A stretch of DNA of 64,000 nt from Celoporthe dispersa (lineage: Eukaryota > Ascomycota > Sordariomycetes > Diaporthales > Cryphonectriaceae): positions 248,001 through 312,000 of the forward strand of contig WAID01000013.1 in assembly GCA_016584495.1 (NCBI GenBank). Direction: 5' to 3'. The notes below the pieces were generated by a model that searched no databases, had not been told where the DNA came from, and worked only from the letters and a program-made list of their open reading frames with translations. The position numbers and the translations under genes were made by a program. Shown here piece by piece: positions 1-12,156 of this stretch. The first letter of the stretch is position 1, and every line of letters starts with the position of its first letter.

Positions 1-33
1 TGTGACCTGCACATTGGACGGGCCATAACAACC

Positions 34-3000
34 CTACTCGGCCCTCAGATCCTCGTCAACCAAGCTCGACCTCTTTGCAATGATCTCACACAGCTCCATC
101 AGGCTGTGATTTCCTAGCAGCTCAAAGATGGGAATATCAACCTTGGTCTCTCGGAAGATCCAATTTCTCAGCTCGACAGCAACAAGGGAGTCGACGCCAT
201 AGGCAGCCATGGGCATGCCTGCATCCAGATCCTCGACAGCCATGACCAGGATCTTGGACATCTTGTCCAGCAGCGCGCTGCGGATGATCTGCTGTGCCCC
301 AATCAGGGTGCTGGCAGACCTCAGCGCCGACGGGAGGTTGACCGCACCATCCTCATCGGCAGTGTCGGTGAGCTTCTTGTCAAGCTGCAAGAGATGGGAG
401 AACTTGACGTCGTAGAACCAGAAAGGCACTTCATAGTTGTTGTTGTCACTGGCATCCTTGGGGGCCATCCCGTCATCAACCATTGCCCTCGTCCCAAGGC
501 CGGTCATGATCTGGGACCGAGGCCGTGCTCGCCGCGGCTCCATAATGCTAGACTTGATCATCGAATAGAACTGCTCGGGGGAGATACCGAGGAAGCCCCA
601 TTTCTTTAGGTTGGCCTCCACGTGGGCGTTCTCAGCGACGTAGCCCACCCCGAGGATCATACCCAAGTCAATGGTCACGATAGGGAGACCGCTCTCCAGC
701 GTTGCGTTATGATACGACACGGCATCCTGGAACGCCGAGGCCGCGGCATAGTTGCCCTGGCCGAAGTTGCCCACCACGCCGACGGAGCTGGAAAGGATGG
801 TGAAGAAGTCGAGGGCAGACCGGGAGAAGGCACGGCACAGGTTCTTGGTGCCCCAGATCTTAGGGTTCAGAGTCTCGTGCCAGTCCTGGTGTGTCATCCC
901 CTCAAAGATGCCGTCGCGCAGCACCATTCCTCCGTGGATAACGCCCCTGATGGGAGGCATCTCGGCTTGACACCTAGCCAGGGCTGCTTCGAGGCTCGCA
1001 GCGTCACCGACATCGCATCTGTAGACGACTGCATCGATGCCCAAGCCCTGCAGCCCCTCGATGCATTCTCTGGCGGCCGCCTTGTCTGTCCCGCTTCGTG
1101 AAAGGAAGACGAGGTGCCTGGCGCCGTTGGACGCCATCCAGGCGCCCATTGCACGGCCCAGGCCGCCAAGGCCACCGACGAGGAGGTACGAGGCGTCTGC
1201 GCGAAGCTTCAGGGGATACCTGTCTGCGGATAGGACCTGGAGAAGATAGAATATCGCTGTTAGAACCTGTTCATTCCCCCCAAGAAGTGGACGCGTGCGT
1301 GGGGGATAGACGACGACGTGGTGGCTCACCTTAACCTCGCACTCCGGATCTGACCTGATGACAAGCTTGCCCATGTGCTTACCAGCCTGCATCAGGCGGA
1401 AGGCCTTCTCGATCTCCGCCGTTGTGAAGACAGTAAGAGGGTAGACCTCCTTGATCTCCTTCTTCTGCACCAGGTCCATAACCGACTTCAGTATCCTGGC
1501 GCCGAGCTTTTTGTTGTGGCGGATGATGACAGTCAGGTCCACAGACGCAAAGCTGGTGTTGCGGACAAAGTTGGCCATGTTCAGCTTGCTGTTGAGCGCA
1601 ATATCGCGCTTGCCGATCTCGACAAAGCGCCCGAAGCGCGCAATGCAGTTCCATGATTCCTGCAGAGCCTCGCCAGCAAGCGAGTTCAGAACAATATCCA
1701 CACCCTGCCCGCCAGTCATGCGCATGATACCCGGGGCAAAAGTAGTATCACGGCTGCAGAAGATATGGTCCTCGGGAATACCATACTCGCTCATCAGCAG
1801 CTTCTTCTTTTCATCCGAGCCCACAGTTACAAATATCTCTGCGCTGGCATATCTGCAGAGCTGGATAGCCGCCTGCCCCACGCCACCAGCGGCAGCATGG
1901 ATCAAGACTTTCTCGCCTGCCTCGAGGTGGCCAATATCGAAGAGCGCATAGTAGGCCGTGCAGTACACAATGGGCAGGGACGCAGCCTTCTCAAAAGACA
2001 TGTCGTCCGGGATCTTCCGTGTGAACCCACCCGGGTTGCGAATCTTGTTGCCGTAGCCGCCCAGTGTCCAGGCGCACACGCGATCGCCGACAGAAAGGTG
2101 AGCTACGCTGGCTCCCTTGCGGCTGACGACGCCGCTGACCTCGCACCCGAGGAAATCGTCGACGAGCTGGCCCATGGAAACCATGACGTCCTTGAAGTTG
2201 ACGCCGGTGGCACGAATGTCGATGTCGACCTCGTCTGGCCCAAGCGGCCGTTCCTCTTCCTGCGAGTGGTGTACCGGGTCATCGATGAAGCGCAGGCTGT
2301 CCAACAGCCCAGGCACGCCAACTTCCAGCTTCAGCGCCCGGCCAGGCTGCACGAACGGCTCCATCTCGGCCACCGAGGCGCCGGTGTCGCGGGCGATAAA
2401 CTCATTGGTGGTCTTGTCGTCCAAAATGCGCGGGATCAGGACGCGGCCGCCGCGCTCGCTGAACTCGACGTCCACGCCCTGGTTCTGGCTGACATCCCGG
2501 AAGGACTTCTCGAACACGCGCATGATGACGTCCACGTCGGCGGTGCCACCGCTGGTGCGCTGGGCGTCGAGGTCGAGCGTGACGAACTTGAGCGCGTGAT
2601 TCTCGGCACGCACCGTCCGGGCGAGGCCCGTGATCAGGTTGGCCTCAGGCACGCTGCCCTCGACCGTGCCGCCCCGTGCTACCCAGAAGGCTCCCTTGGC
2701 AGCGGTGATGGCGTCCCGCACCGCGTCGAAGCTCTTCTCTGGTATAGTCGCCAGCACTGGGGACTCGAGCTCGCTGAGGAAGACGACGATCGCGCCCGCC
2801 GCCTCTGCGGCCGAGAGCGCACCAGCTGTCTTGTCCTGACAGCTGCCCCGGAGAGGGACGACATGCGCTGGACAATCTGGTCCACAGCAGTATTTGTGGT
2901 CCCGCTGGCCTTCTCCGGCGGCACCACAAAGACCTGTGGGATGACGTCTGCAGACGTCTTGACGGCGGTCGACGTGATGACGCTGTAGACCCGGTCACTC

Positions 3001-6000
3001 AGGTCTGGGTAGTCTGGAAGGGACATCTCGACGCCGGAGAAGCCTGTGGCCTGGAGCACGCCGTCCCACTCGCCATCTGACAACGATGGGCCTTCCCTCC
3101 TGCCCTCCTGGGCCCCCAGCCACCAGCCCGGCAGGTTACCAAACACGAGGGTCATGCGCAGGAGGCGGTGCGTAATCTCCATCAGGACCAGCTTGCCACC
3201 GGGCTTGAGTAGCTTCCTCACGTGCGCCATGGTGGCCTGCATGCTCTTGGTGGCGTGCAGCACGTTGGCCGCGATGATGAGGTCGTACGAGCCCGCCTCA
3301 AAGCCCTGGCCCGCCGGGTCCTGCTCGATATCCAGCTTCTTGAAGTGCATCAGGCCCGCCCACTCCTTGAAGTTCTCCTGTGCCTTCTCGAAGAAGCCGC
3401 TCGATATGTCGGTGAAGTCGTAGTTTGTCAGTCGGGGATACCTGCCGCCCGAGCCACCGCCCAGCGTCTTCAGGATGGGAAGCGTGGCGCCTCCTGTGCC
3501 GGCGCCTATCTCCAGGACGTTGAGCGTCGGCGTCTTGTGGGCCAGCTTGTCAATGTAGGCCGTCATGAGCCCGTAGCTCCGGTCGACGCCCACTGTCAGT
3601 CCGGTCAGCGAGGCCAGGGAAGGGAGACATCTCGTGTCAACCGGTGAGACACGAGCAGAAAGGATTATTCAGTACTTACTGGTATGGCGATAGACCTCGT
3701 ACAGCAGGTCGTCCTCGAGCATGAGCTCGAGAGGCTCGATCTCCCCCCGCAGGATGGGCACGAGCTTCTCTCCCATGCGGCAGACCATGCGGCCCTCGCA
3801 GCACGCCTCGCGCACCGAGTCGATGGCAGCCGCTCTCTGGGCAGGGCTGGATGTGAGCCAGTGCGGCCTGAAGTTGGTGACGGCACCGCCTCGGTGGGCG
3901 GCCTCCGCCTGGTTTTTCATCCACTCGTGGAACACGACGTGGTGTGGCTGTAGGTTCTTGACGTCCTCGGCGCTGAGCTCCTCAAGGGCCGCCTCGATGT
4001 AGTAGAAGGAGACCTCATCCAGGGTGGCGATGAGGGCGGACTCCTTGTCATCCGAACCCCGGCCGGGAAACAGTTCTACTGCGTCGGAGGGAGTCAGGAG
4101 GTCGACATCGACGTCCCAGTCCATGCTGAAGCAGAGCTTGGGCGTCTTGGGGCCCGCCTCGTCACCACCCATGGGCTGCGCCTGGTCCGTCAGGCTGGAG
4201 CACTCGAGGCCGGACATCTCGATGATGGGCCGCACGGTGCTGGTGGCGGTGACCTCTCAACGACGGCGATGGACGCCGAGGTGTTCTTGAAACCCTGGAA
4301 CTGCGCCTCGGACCAGGCCTTGTATTCGTAACCAGGCTGGGAGGAGATGTCGTTGGATATAAAGACTTTGTCGATGAAGGTGGGCACCATGGGCGTCTCG
4401 ATCACCGCACCAGCCGGGGCGAGCGCCGGGAACATAACCTGCAGGGCACAGTCCAGTGTCGCCGGGTGGATCAGATAAGGCTGCTCGAAGTTGTACGGCA
4501 TGACCTCCCTCGTGTTGGCGATCTTGATGGTCCCGAACGACTTGCCAGGGCCGCCCGAGATCTCCGTGATATTGCGAAAGGTCTCGCCGTACGACATGCC
4601 GATGCCGTCCAGCGCGTCGTACATGTGCGCGGCGTCGACGTGGTCGGCACAGGCAGCCTGCATCTCGACGAACTTCTCGTTGACCTCCTTGTCGTGGCGC
4701 TGGGCCTCGCGTCCGCCGTCGACAGCGGCAGGTGGCTGCTGGAACCTGTAGGCGATGCGGCCGCGCGAGTGCTCGACCCAGCCCTCGAGCCCGGACACGC
4801 TGAAGATGCGAAACTCGCGCCACATGTCGGAGGACTCGCGCGCGCCCGAGCTGACGGGCCGCATGGCCAAGATCGTCTCCACACCCTCGGCCGTCTCTGG
4901 GACTACAAGCGCCTTGCCGATGTTGACGTCGCGCAGCTCGTAGCCCTCGACAGGCGTCTGCACGTCGCCGATGACGAGCATCTGCCGCATAGCCTCGATC
5001 GCCATGACCATCATGCCCGCCGCCGGGTACAGGACGCTGCGGGCGACCTGGTGATCCCGCACCCACGGATTCTCAGAGACGCGGAGGAAGTTACGCCAGC
5101 GCGGCTCGACCGGGTTGAAGTCGTTGACAGGCGCGCCGACGAGGTCGTGGCGCGGGAACTTCCGGAAACGGTAGCTCGAGCTGAGCCTGGACTCGGCCCA
5201 GTGCACCACGGAGTGGTTCCACGAGTAGGGAGGCAGGTCCTCTGCGACGCGGACAGCAGAGGGGCGACCGCGTGGGAAGTTGAGCACGTCGAGGTTGACG
5301 GCATAGCCCCTGGTGACGAGGAGGCTGGCAGCATCCAGCGCCGTGTCGACGGCATCCTTACCACGCGCGAGAGCGGAGCAGTACGCTGTCGTGGCGGACA
5401 GGTCGGCCGCCGCCAGGATCTGCTTCAGCGGGCCGGCCAGCGCAGAGTGTGGGCCGACCTCGAGGAGGATATCCGGGCCCTGGACGCCACCGCGGCGACG
5501 GCGTCCTGGCCCTGCCTTACCCGGGGCCTGCGCCCCAGAGCACATGGCTGACGCGGCCTCGGAGAACAAGACGGGAGACACCATGTTGCGCACCCAATAT
5601 TGCGGCGCAGCCAGCGCAGCCGTGTCTGCCATGTGCTCTCCCGTGACCGAGGAGAAAAACTGTACGTCCGCACGGCCCGGCTTGGTGGCGACGACGACGT
5701 TGTCCTTGAGAAGCGCAAGGTACTCGCTCGAGACAGCATGCATGTGGTGCGAGTGGTAGGCCACGCCGACCTTGAGCATGCGGGCAAACACGCCCTCGGC
5801 CTTCAGCGCGTCGCATAGCTGCTGCACCAGCGCTGTGTCGCCCGATACGGTCACGCTCGCGGGGCTGTTGATGCACGCGACGCCAATCTTGTTGTCTGGG
5901 TCGCGTCCTCTCACCGCCGCGAGCCTCGAGATCCTCTCCTCGGCGTCCGCAGGCCCTAGGCCGACAGCCAGCATGGCACCAGCCCTCCCGCAGCGGTCTG

Positions 6001-8539
6001 GCACCTTTGACGAGACCAGGCCGCGATAGTATGCGATCTTCAGGGCGGATTCGGTGTCCAGGGCTCCCGCAGTATAGGCTGCGGCGATCTCTCCACTCGA
6101 GTGACCGCACACGGAGGAAGGCCGGATGCCCCATGACGCCAGCAGGTCGACGAGGGCGATCTGCAGTGCGGTGCAGATGGGCTGGGAGATGTGAGGAACA
6201 TCCACCCGTGAGGTCTTCTCGTCTCGGAGAAGCTCCTCTCTCAGGTGCCAGGCCGCCCCGAGACCCCTCAGCAGCCTGTCTGCGGCCTCGACAGCGTCCC
6301 GGAAGACTGGGTACGCAGACAACAGCTCGCGGCCCATGGCAAACCACTGGGCACCCTGGCCGGTGAAGACGAAGCCGAGCCGCGGTTGCTTCGATGTGCG
6401 GCTGAACTTCAGGTTGTCAGCCTCGAGGGCTTCCACGAGGGCATCAGTGGTCGATGCCCTGAGGGCGAGGCGGAACGGCAGCCTGGAGCGCCTCTCGGAG
6501 AGGGTAAAGGCCAGGTTCTGCAGCTCTCGGTCCATGTCGTCCGCCTTGCTGTTCCTGATGTGCTCGGCCAGGATCTTGGCGTACGCTCTGCCCGAGGGCT
6601 CGTCGTTGGCGCTCAGCAGGAAAATGCGTTTTTGTTCCTCCATGCTGATGCCGTCCAGACCACCATTCGAGAGGGAGGGGACGGGCGCGGGCGCCCATCC
6701 CGACGTGGCTACGATACTGTTCCAGGAAGTGATACGCCTGCATGTCGGGTTCATGAGTACAAATATCACAACAGCGGGGGGGATTTGGATCAGGTGGGCA
6801 TAGATACTGACATCGTCCAAGATTACATGAGCATTGGTACCGCCATAGCCAAAGCTGTTTACCGATGCTCTTCGCAGCCCTGGCTTGGGCCACCTCTGCA
6901 GCTCGAGCGGGATCTGGTGCGTCGCGCAGAGGCGTGTGAGCTATTGTTGCCGGTTGACCGGCCACGCGGCAGAGAAAGTCTTTGGGTGTGATCACACATA
7001 CCTTGATCTTCCACTCCTCAAGGGGAATGGCCTCGTTTGCCTTCTCAAAGTTGAGATTGGGCGGGATTACACCATGTTCCAGGATTAAAATCGTCTTTAT
7101 GAGGCCGGCAAGACCGCTGGCACCCTCGAGGTGGCCAACATTGGTCTTGATGGATCCGACAATGACTGGGTCGTCGCGAGGTCTTCCTGCGCCAAGAACT
7201 GTCGAGATGGCGCCCGCTTCCAACGGGTCACCTGCTGATGTCCCGGTGCCGTGAGCCTCAAAGTACCCCGTCTGGGCCGGGTCCAGCCCAGCATTCTCAT
7301 ACGCAGTGCGTATCAGCGCTTCCTGGGCGTTTCTGCTCGGAAGCGTGATGCCGGCAGTGCGGCCGTCCTGGTTCACCGCGCTTTGGCGGATCACGGCGCG
7401 GATTGGATCTCCATCGCGGATCGCGTCGTCGAGTGGTTTGAGGACAACAGTTGCCACTCCCTCGCCGCGGGAGTACCCTGAGGCCCGGTGGTCGTAGGTA
7501 TAGCATCGGCCGTCTTCGGAGAGGAAGCTGGGGACGAGAAGACGCGGGAGTGAAAATCAGCGCCAGGTCTCACAGGAAGACGATGATTCCATCTACCACA
7601 GAGATAGGAAGAATGTCGTCGCTGGATGCGTGGGGGACATAGTTACCGCAAAAGGCTCATGGCAATCATAATGTCCGGGCTCAAGATCATGTTCGTGCCC
7701 CCTACAATAGCCATCTTGCTCTCCCCGGTACGCAGACTCTGGCACGCGAGGTGCAGCGCGGACAAGCTAGCCGAGCAGGCTGTGTCGAGTGTTATGCTCG
7801 GCCCCTTGAGGTCGAAGAAGTACGAGATACGATTCGACAGGATAGCCTGCCCGTTACCAGTAGCTTGGTACACCGGACCAGTCTCGGTGTCCCGGGCAAG
7901 CATCTCCGAGTAGTCACGGTTAAACACGCCGACGTAGACAGACGTGTCGCTCCCGACTACTTTCTCCATAGGGAGACCAGCTGAGAGAGAAGGAAAAAAA
8001 AACACAGCGTTAGTCATGACGAGCGCGCCGTGGGAAGCCGACAAGACACGATCGGTGTCAACTCACCGCTCTCGAGGGCCTCATAGGCCGACTCAAGTTG
8101 GAGTCTCTGCTGCGGATCAATGGCCTTTGCTTCATTCGGGCTTATGTTGAAGAAGGAGCAGTCAAACAGGCCTATGTCTTCCTTTAAAAAGTGGCCACCG
8201 CGCACATTAAGCTAAAACCACCGTCACCCGCTCGTCAGCCAGGGGCTTCGGACACACACATACACGATACAACAAGAGGGGCCCTGAGAACCGACTTACA
8301 GCGCCATTACGATCTGGGTTGGGGTGGAAGAAAGCGTCGGCATTAAACTTGTCCTTGGGGATCGGAGACCAAGCACTCTTGCCCTCGCAGAGCATGTCCC
8401 ACAGCTTGGACGGGTTTGTTGCATCACCGGGGAACCGACAGGACATGCCCACGACAGCAATGGGCATTCTGTTGATCGAGTGAGCGCCGTATGCGCCCGA
8501 CGCCTGGGCCTGTTCATTGTAGTCGAATGTGCTACCCAT
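34..8539 (-). CDS. Highly reducing type I polyketide synthase (KS-AT-DH-cMT-ER-KR-ACP)
   Basis: Iterative cytosolic megasynthase that builds a reduced, C-methylated polyketide chain from malonyl-CoA. Exons (my reading): 8539-8300, 8211-8067, 7980-7647, 7527-7002, 6913-6812, 6737-3680, 3592-1330 and 1236-34, about 2623 aa. The KS has DTACSAS (catalytic Cys), EAHGTGT and KTNVGH. The AT has FTGQGAQ (~573) and GHSSGE (~660). The DH has its catalytic His (~1010) and LDCALQ. The cMT has LEIGAGTGG (~1495). The ER has HAAAGGVGQ. The KR has GGLGGLGR and GQGNY. The ACP ends with GVDSLVAVEL (pantetheine Ser ~2571). There is no thioesterase or reductase release domain. Start: ATG 8539 leads straight into the KS. 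The last intron (1329-1237, 93 bp) is in frame and would be missed by ORF calling. Three single-base frame breaks (near 6700, 4253 and 2846) lie in short homopolymers. Together they restore a total divisible by three, so I read the gene as intact. It is divergent from the glycosyltransferase. Confidence 0.93.
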
Positions 8540-8713
8540 TATTGCTATAGTTATCGTGTTCTAATAGCTGGAGGGATGAGTGCGTTTTTTCAATGCCAGC
8601 GAGTATGGTGGCGAACCGACGGGGCAAGTAAAGAATGGAAAGAAGGAGTGCGTCAAGACGTGAAGGCAATACTCGTTCACGTCGACCAGCTCTTGGACTT
8701 CCTGTCCGCTCTG

Positions 8714-8720
8714 TTATATA
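8714..8720 (-). promoter_or_regulatory. TATA-like element for the PKS
   Basis: TATATAA can be read on the minus strand about 175 bp upstream of the PKS ATG. This is a plausible position for a fungal core promoter with a leader of roughly 100 bp. The motif is short and AT-rich, so chance occurrence is possible. Confidence 0.3.
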
Positions 8721-8874
8721 AAAACCAAGCTCGCATACTTGGTTGAAAGTACTCACCTGTGCGCAATGGCGCGATCTCCGAAGACCGCGAGGCCCAACAT
8801 GAACCTACGCTCTGGGCAAATCGGCACAGCCATGTCGCTCCAGTCTATTCTCCTTTCAGGCCTCGATCCTCTCG

Positions 8875-8893
8875 AGGCGGGTGTCTCCCGCCT
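8875..8893. promoter_or_regulatory. Inverted repeat AGGCGGG-N5-CCCGCCT, candidate Zn2Cys6 operator
   Basis: Perfect 7-bp arms flank a 5-bp spacer and contain inverted CGG triplets with 7 bases between them (CGG-N7-CCG). Inverted CGG half-sites are the known binding format of many fungal Zn2Cys6 dimers. It sits in the shared PKS/glycosyltransferase promoter, and a Zn2Cys6 regulator is encoded 6.6 kb away. Binding is inference. Confidence 0.4.
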
Positions 8894-9691
8894 GCGCCGT
8901 CCAGGCCTATGTTGGGAAGTGGAATGCCACCGAGAGGCCAGCTCAGCTTCCATCAATCTGCACAACAACGCCAGGCTAGTCATCTCTCCCGAGCCCCTTC
9001 CATCCTTACGGACAGGGACAACCACGTGCCAGGCAGGATCGTTCTGATCAGATCAGCCTGGCCCGTGAGTTTCCACTATCCCAGTCTCCCATAGAAAGGG
9101 GTTTAGATTGCTCCCGAGACGAGATCGGTGGCCTCATAGCTGGTGAATACTAGGGAAGCCATTCTTCGAACATCAAGGTCAGCCTTGTCGAAGCCAGTCT
9201 AGGCTTCAAAGCAGCTAGGCGCTGGTTGTGGCTTCACCGCGCAAAGAATGGAGATCCAGCCCCAAGCAAACCCGCCGAGGAGGATTGAGGATTCAATAAT
9301 AGCTGCACACACATATTATTCCGGGGTCCTGGAATCCACACGTTCTGCATGGGAACAACGTGGCTCCAGCACTTTTAGGCTCGTTGGTGTATAGTCCTAG
9401 GGATCAATGTCCGTGGCTGCCAGCTGAGTGGCGTAGGATTCCATGCAGTATTATCGTACGATGGGTACTTACAACGTCGAGCGTCCCCCACTCCCGCGGC
9501 CGACCCGAAATGCGACACGTGATTCTCAGATCATGCCATGATCTGGGTCTAACAAAACCTCAGGCTAGGTGCCTCCTGACAACGATCCTGGGACTGAAGC
9601 AATTCGTGTTGTTTCATCAATAGGATTCTCGTCTTCCAGGCCAGCTGACTTGTCTCCCAGTGACAACCTCGACAGCACTTTGACACTTACG

Positions 9692-11498
9692 ATGGAGGCA
9701 CTCAATTCGACGGGCTCATCCGTACCTGATGCGGACTGTCTCCCAGCCAGACGGATCTTGGCCGTTGTCACAACTGGTGGCTTCACCCATGCTGGTAAGT
9801 TGGGCGAATCGTCTTTTCCCTATAGCCGTCATTACCACCACCATCCTCGGGGCACCTCAGTATACCTCTGCCAATGAATACCTACTCACCTGAAATTGGT
9901 ATATCGTGAATAGCCCCGGTCCTAGAAATCTGTAGTGTCCTCGCCCGGAGAGGCCACACAATCGATTTCGCAACCTGCTCTGGGCAAGAGAGCTGGATAG
10001 ATGGCTATTCCTTCATCAGCAAGGTTCACTCTTTCGGCCCCAGCCCTACTAATGAGCAGACGGAAGCGCACTATCGCCGGATGCTGGGATGGGATCCGAA
10101 CCAGGGACTTGGGCCCATCATGGCGTCCAAGTACCTCTGGGACTCGTACTGGACCGACGAATACACCCATCTCAAGACGATTGCGTCCGATCCCGCCACT
10201 CGCCCAGACCTTATCATCTCGGATTTCTTCTGCGAGTCGGCGGCCAAGGACATGATGGTGGAGTTCGACATCCCCGTCGCTGTCGTCTGGCCACAGATGC
10301 CATACCTTATGGCCCCAGTCCCGTACATCCCTGGCCAGCCAGGCTTCCAGGTGGACATGACACTGACCTCCGAGCATGCGTCCATCTGGTCGAGGCTGAG
10401 GAACGAGCTCGTCGTCGTGAAAGCCCTCCCAGAACTTCTTACCTGGATGCGCTGGACAAAGCGCATGCGCAGAGACGCAGGCGTCACCCATCCTTCCCCT
10501 TCGGGACCCAAGCCCGGGTATCTGATACTGGTGAATTCCTTCTTCGGCCTCGAGGTCCCTAAAGATCTGCCCCCATTGATTGCCCCCATTGGCCCAGTAC
10601 TGGCAGATGAATATCCACCAGTGGACGAGGCGAGTGCGCATTTTCTTCAACAGCATCCCCGGACTATATATGTCGCCCTCGGGACGCACATCATCCTCCC
10701 ACGAGAGTCTGTCCACAGGATCCTCGAGGGACTCGTGATGGCTCTGGACGCCGGCCATATTGATGGGGTCATCTGGTCCATCGGCAAGTCTCCGCGTCAA
10801 GAGCTCGATCGGTCAGTTTCCATCCCGCGGTCTGGCGGGCCAGCTCTTAATGTGGGCGATCTCCTCGACGGGCAGCACGGCAATGAGTTCCTGTTGCCGT
10901 TCTTCGCCCCCAGCGGGCAATCCTAGATCACCCTCACACGTGCCTCTACCTCACACACGGTGGCGGCTCCTCTGCAAATGAGGTGCTCTACCACGGCAAA
11001 CCAGTCCTGACACTGGGTTTTTTCTTCGACCAGCTGTGCAATAGTGCCCGGCTTTCGGCTGCTGGCGTAGGCCTCACGCTGAACAAGCTCGCTTTCACGC
11101 CCGATGAGATCAGCGACAAGATTGGGCGCATCGTGCGCGACGAGTCTATCCACCGCAACGTGGAGCGCATGCGGCGCATTGCCAGGATCGCGTCCCGTAG
11201 GAAACACCTGGCGGCTGACCTCGTGGAAGAAGTCCTTTACGACTCAGAGCTCCGCGTGGATGCGGGCGGGCGGAAGCTGAGGCCTATGCACCTCCAGACG
11301 GCCGACTCACGTATGTCGGCCTGGAAAGCCAAGAATTGGGACCTGTGGTCTGCTGTTCTAGGCTGTGCCGTCATCGCCCCTCTGGCGGTGGTTGTGGTAA
11401 TGAAGGAGGTCCAGAATCATAGGGGTTTCTTGTTTGATGCTGCCAGAATCGCAATATCCTCTGTGCGGACGTCCCTGCCAACCAAGGTCTTCGTTTGA
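9692..11498 (+). CDS. UDP-glycosyltransferase (GT1-like) with C-terminal membrane segment
   Basis: Predicted to transfer a sugar from a UDP-sugar to a small molecule, most likely the cluster polyketide. Exons are 9692-9794 and 9914-11498 (intron 119 bp), about 562 aa. The N-terminal fold starts RRILAVVTTGGFTHAAPVLE, which spans the intron and supports both the intron and the ATG. The nucleotide-sugar site reads LTHGGGSSANE (~383) followed by YHGKPVLTLGFFFDQ. A hydrophobic segment near residues 508-530 (WSAVLGCAVIAPLAVVVV) suggests ER membrane anchoring. The frame breaks once, at the C run 10907-10911; one more C joins FAP to QRAILDHP, the family consensus. Donor sugar and acceptor cannot be read from sequence. 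Confidence 0.88.
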
Positions 11499-12156
11499 GA
11501 GAGAAAAGATACTCAGAGATGTTTTAAAATGTACCAATTGCGATATGGGTCGTGTATTGCGTTCGATTAATCACATGAATCAAGATAAAACTCCTTTGGC
11601 CTGCAGACACTTTATTTTCACTGCACAGCAAGACCCACTATTATGATATTCGCAGGCACCATTTCCTAAGTACCTGGTTATGATGGAGTCCCACCTAGCT
11701 GATGTACGTGCGGGCGTCCTGTATCTCGTGCCGGGTCTGATACTTCGATGTGACACGTAACAAAGTATCGAAGTCTCCAGATATAAGCTTAGCAATATGG
11801 TAACATCGCAGAGTGGGGGGAAGGGGGAGGGGGGGTTTTCTAGACTACCACCTTGATGATCGAGGGCGAAGCAATACTGGCTTGTTCTGTTACTCTTGAA
11901 CAAGGGCTACCACCGTTCCCCGGAGTCACATAGGTGATGAATAGTGCTCTAGCCGCGTTAATGAATACAAGTTTTCTTTCAGAAGAGAGATGCAACAATT
12001 CCTCGACTTCAAGTTATAGGATCACTGGTTAGGCTTTTTGGATACCGACCGACTTCCCAGTCCTAGCGACTGAAAGAATAAAAAGTAGCACTCTCAGCGG
12101 CTAGCCCTCTTCTACATAAATTATAGTAATCGCTAACCAATCTTTTAAACTAATGT
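11499..12156. other. Convergent intergenic region
   Basis: This is the 3' side of both the glycosyltransferase and the FSH hydrolase. It contains a G-rich tract around 11815-11837 and AT-rich sequence near 12060-12160, which could carry polyadenylation signals. I see no gene. Confidence 0.5.

Larger units (their letters stand above)
8540..9691. promoter_or_regulatory. Bidirectional PKS / glycosyltransferase promoter region
   Basis: A 1.15 kb gap separates the divergent start codons of the PKS (minus) and the UDP-glycosyltransferase (plus), so both promoters must lie here. No supportable coding ORF is present. It holds a TATA-like box and a CGG-N7-CCG inverted repeat (listed separately). A GC-rich block near 9492-9506 contains CCGCGG and CGGCCG. 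The shared control region suggests co-regulation of chain synthesis and glycosylation; that is inference. Confidence 0.6.

Noticed and set aside
1765..2988. 407-codon plus-strand open frame opposite the PKS ER region
   Set aside because: Antisense shadow of the PKS; it shows no domain and crosses the PKS frame-break site.
4470..5551. 361-codon plus-strand open frame opposite the PKS AT-DH region
   Set aside because: It is the antisense shadow of the PKS coding strand, caused by GC-rich codon usage.
6738..6811. Continuous reading through the KS-AT linker of the PKS
   Set aside because: A GTCAGT...GCAG intron of 74 bp joins ILDD to AYHFLEQ, the family sequence; reading through gives no homology.
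9569..9691. Upstream extension of the glycosyltransferase from a GTG codon
   Set aside because: Fungal nuclear genes start at ATG; the first in-frame ATG is 9692 and the family homology begins shortly after it.
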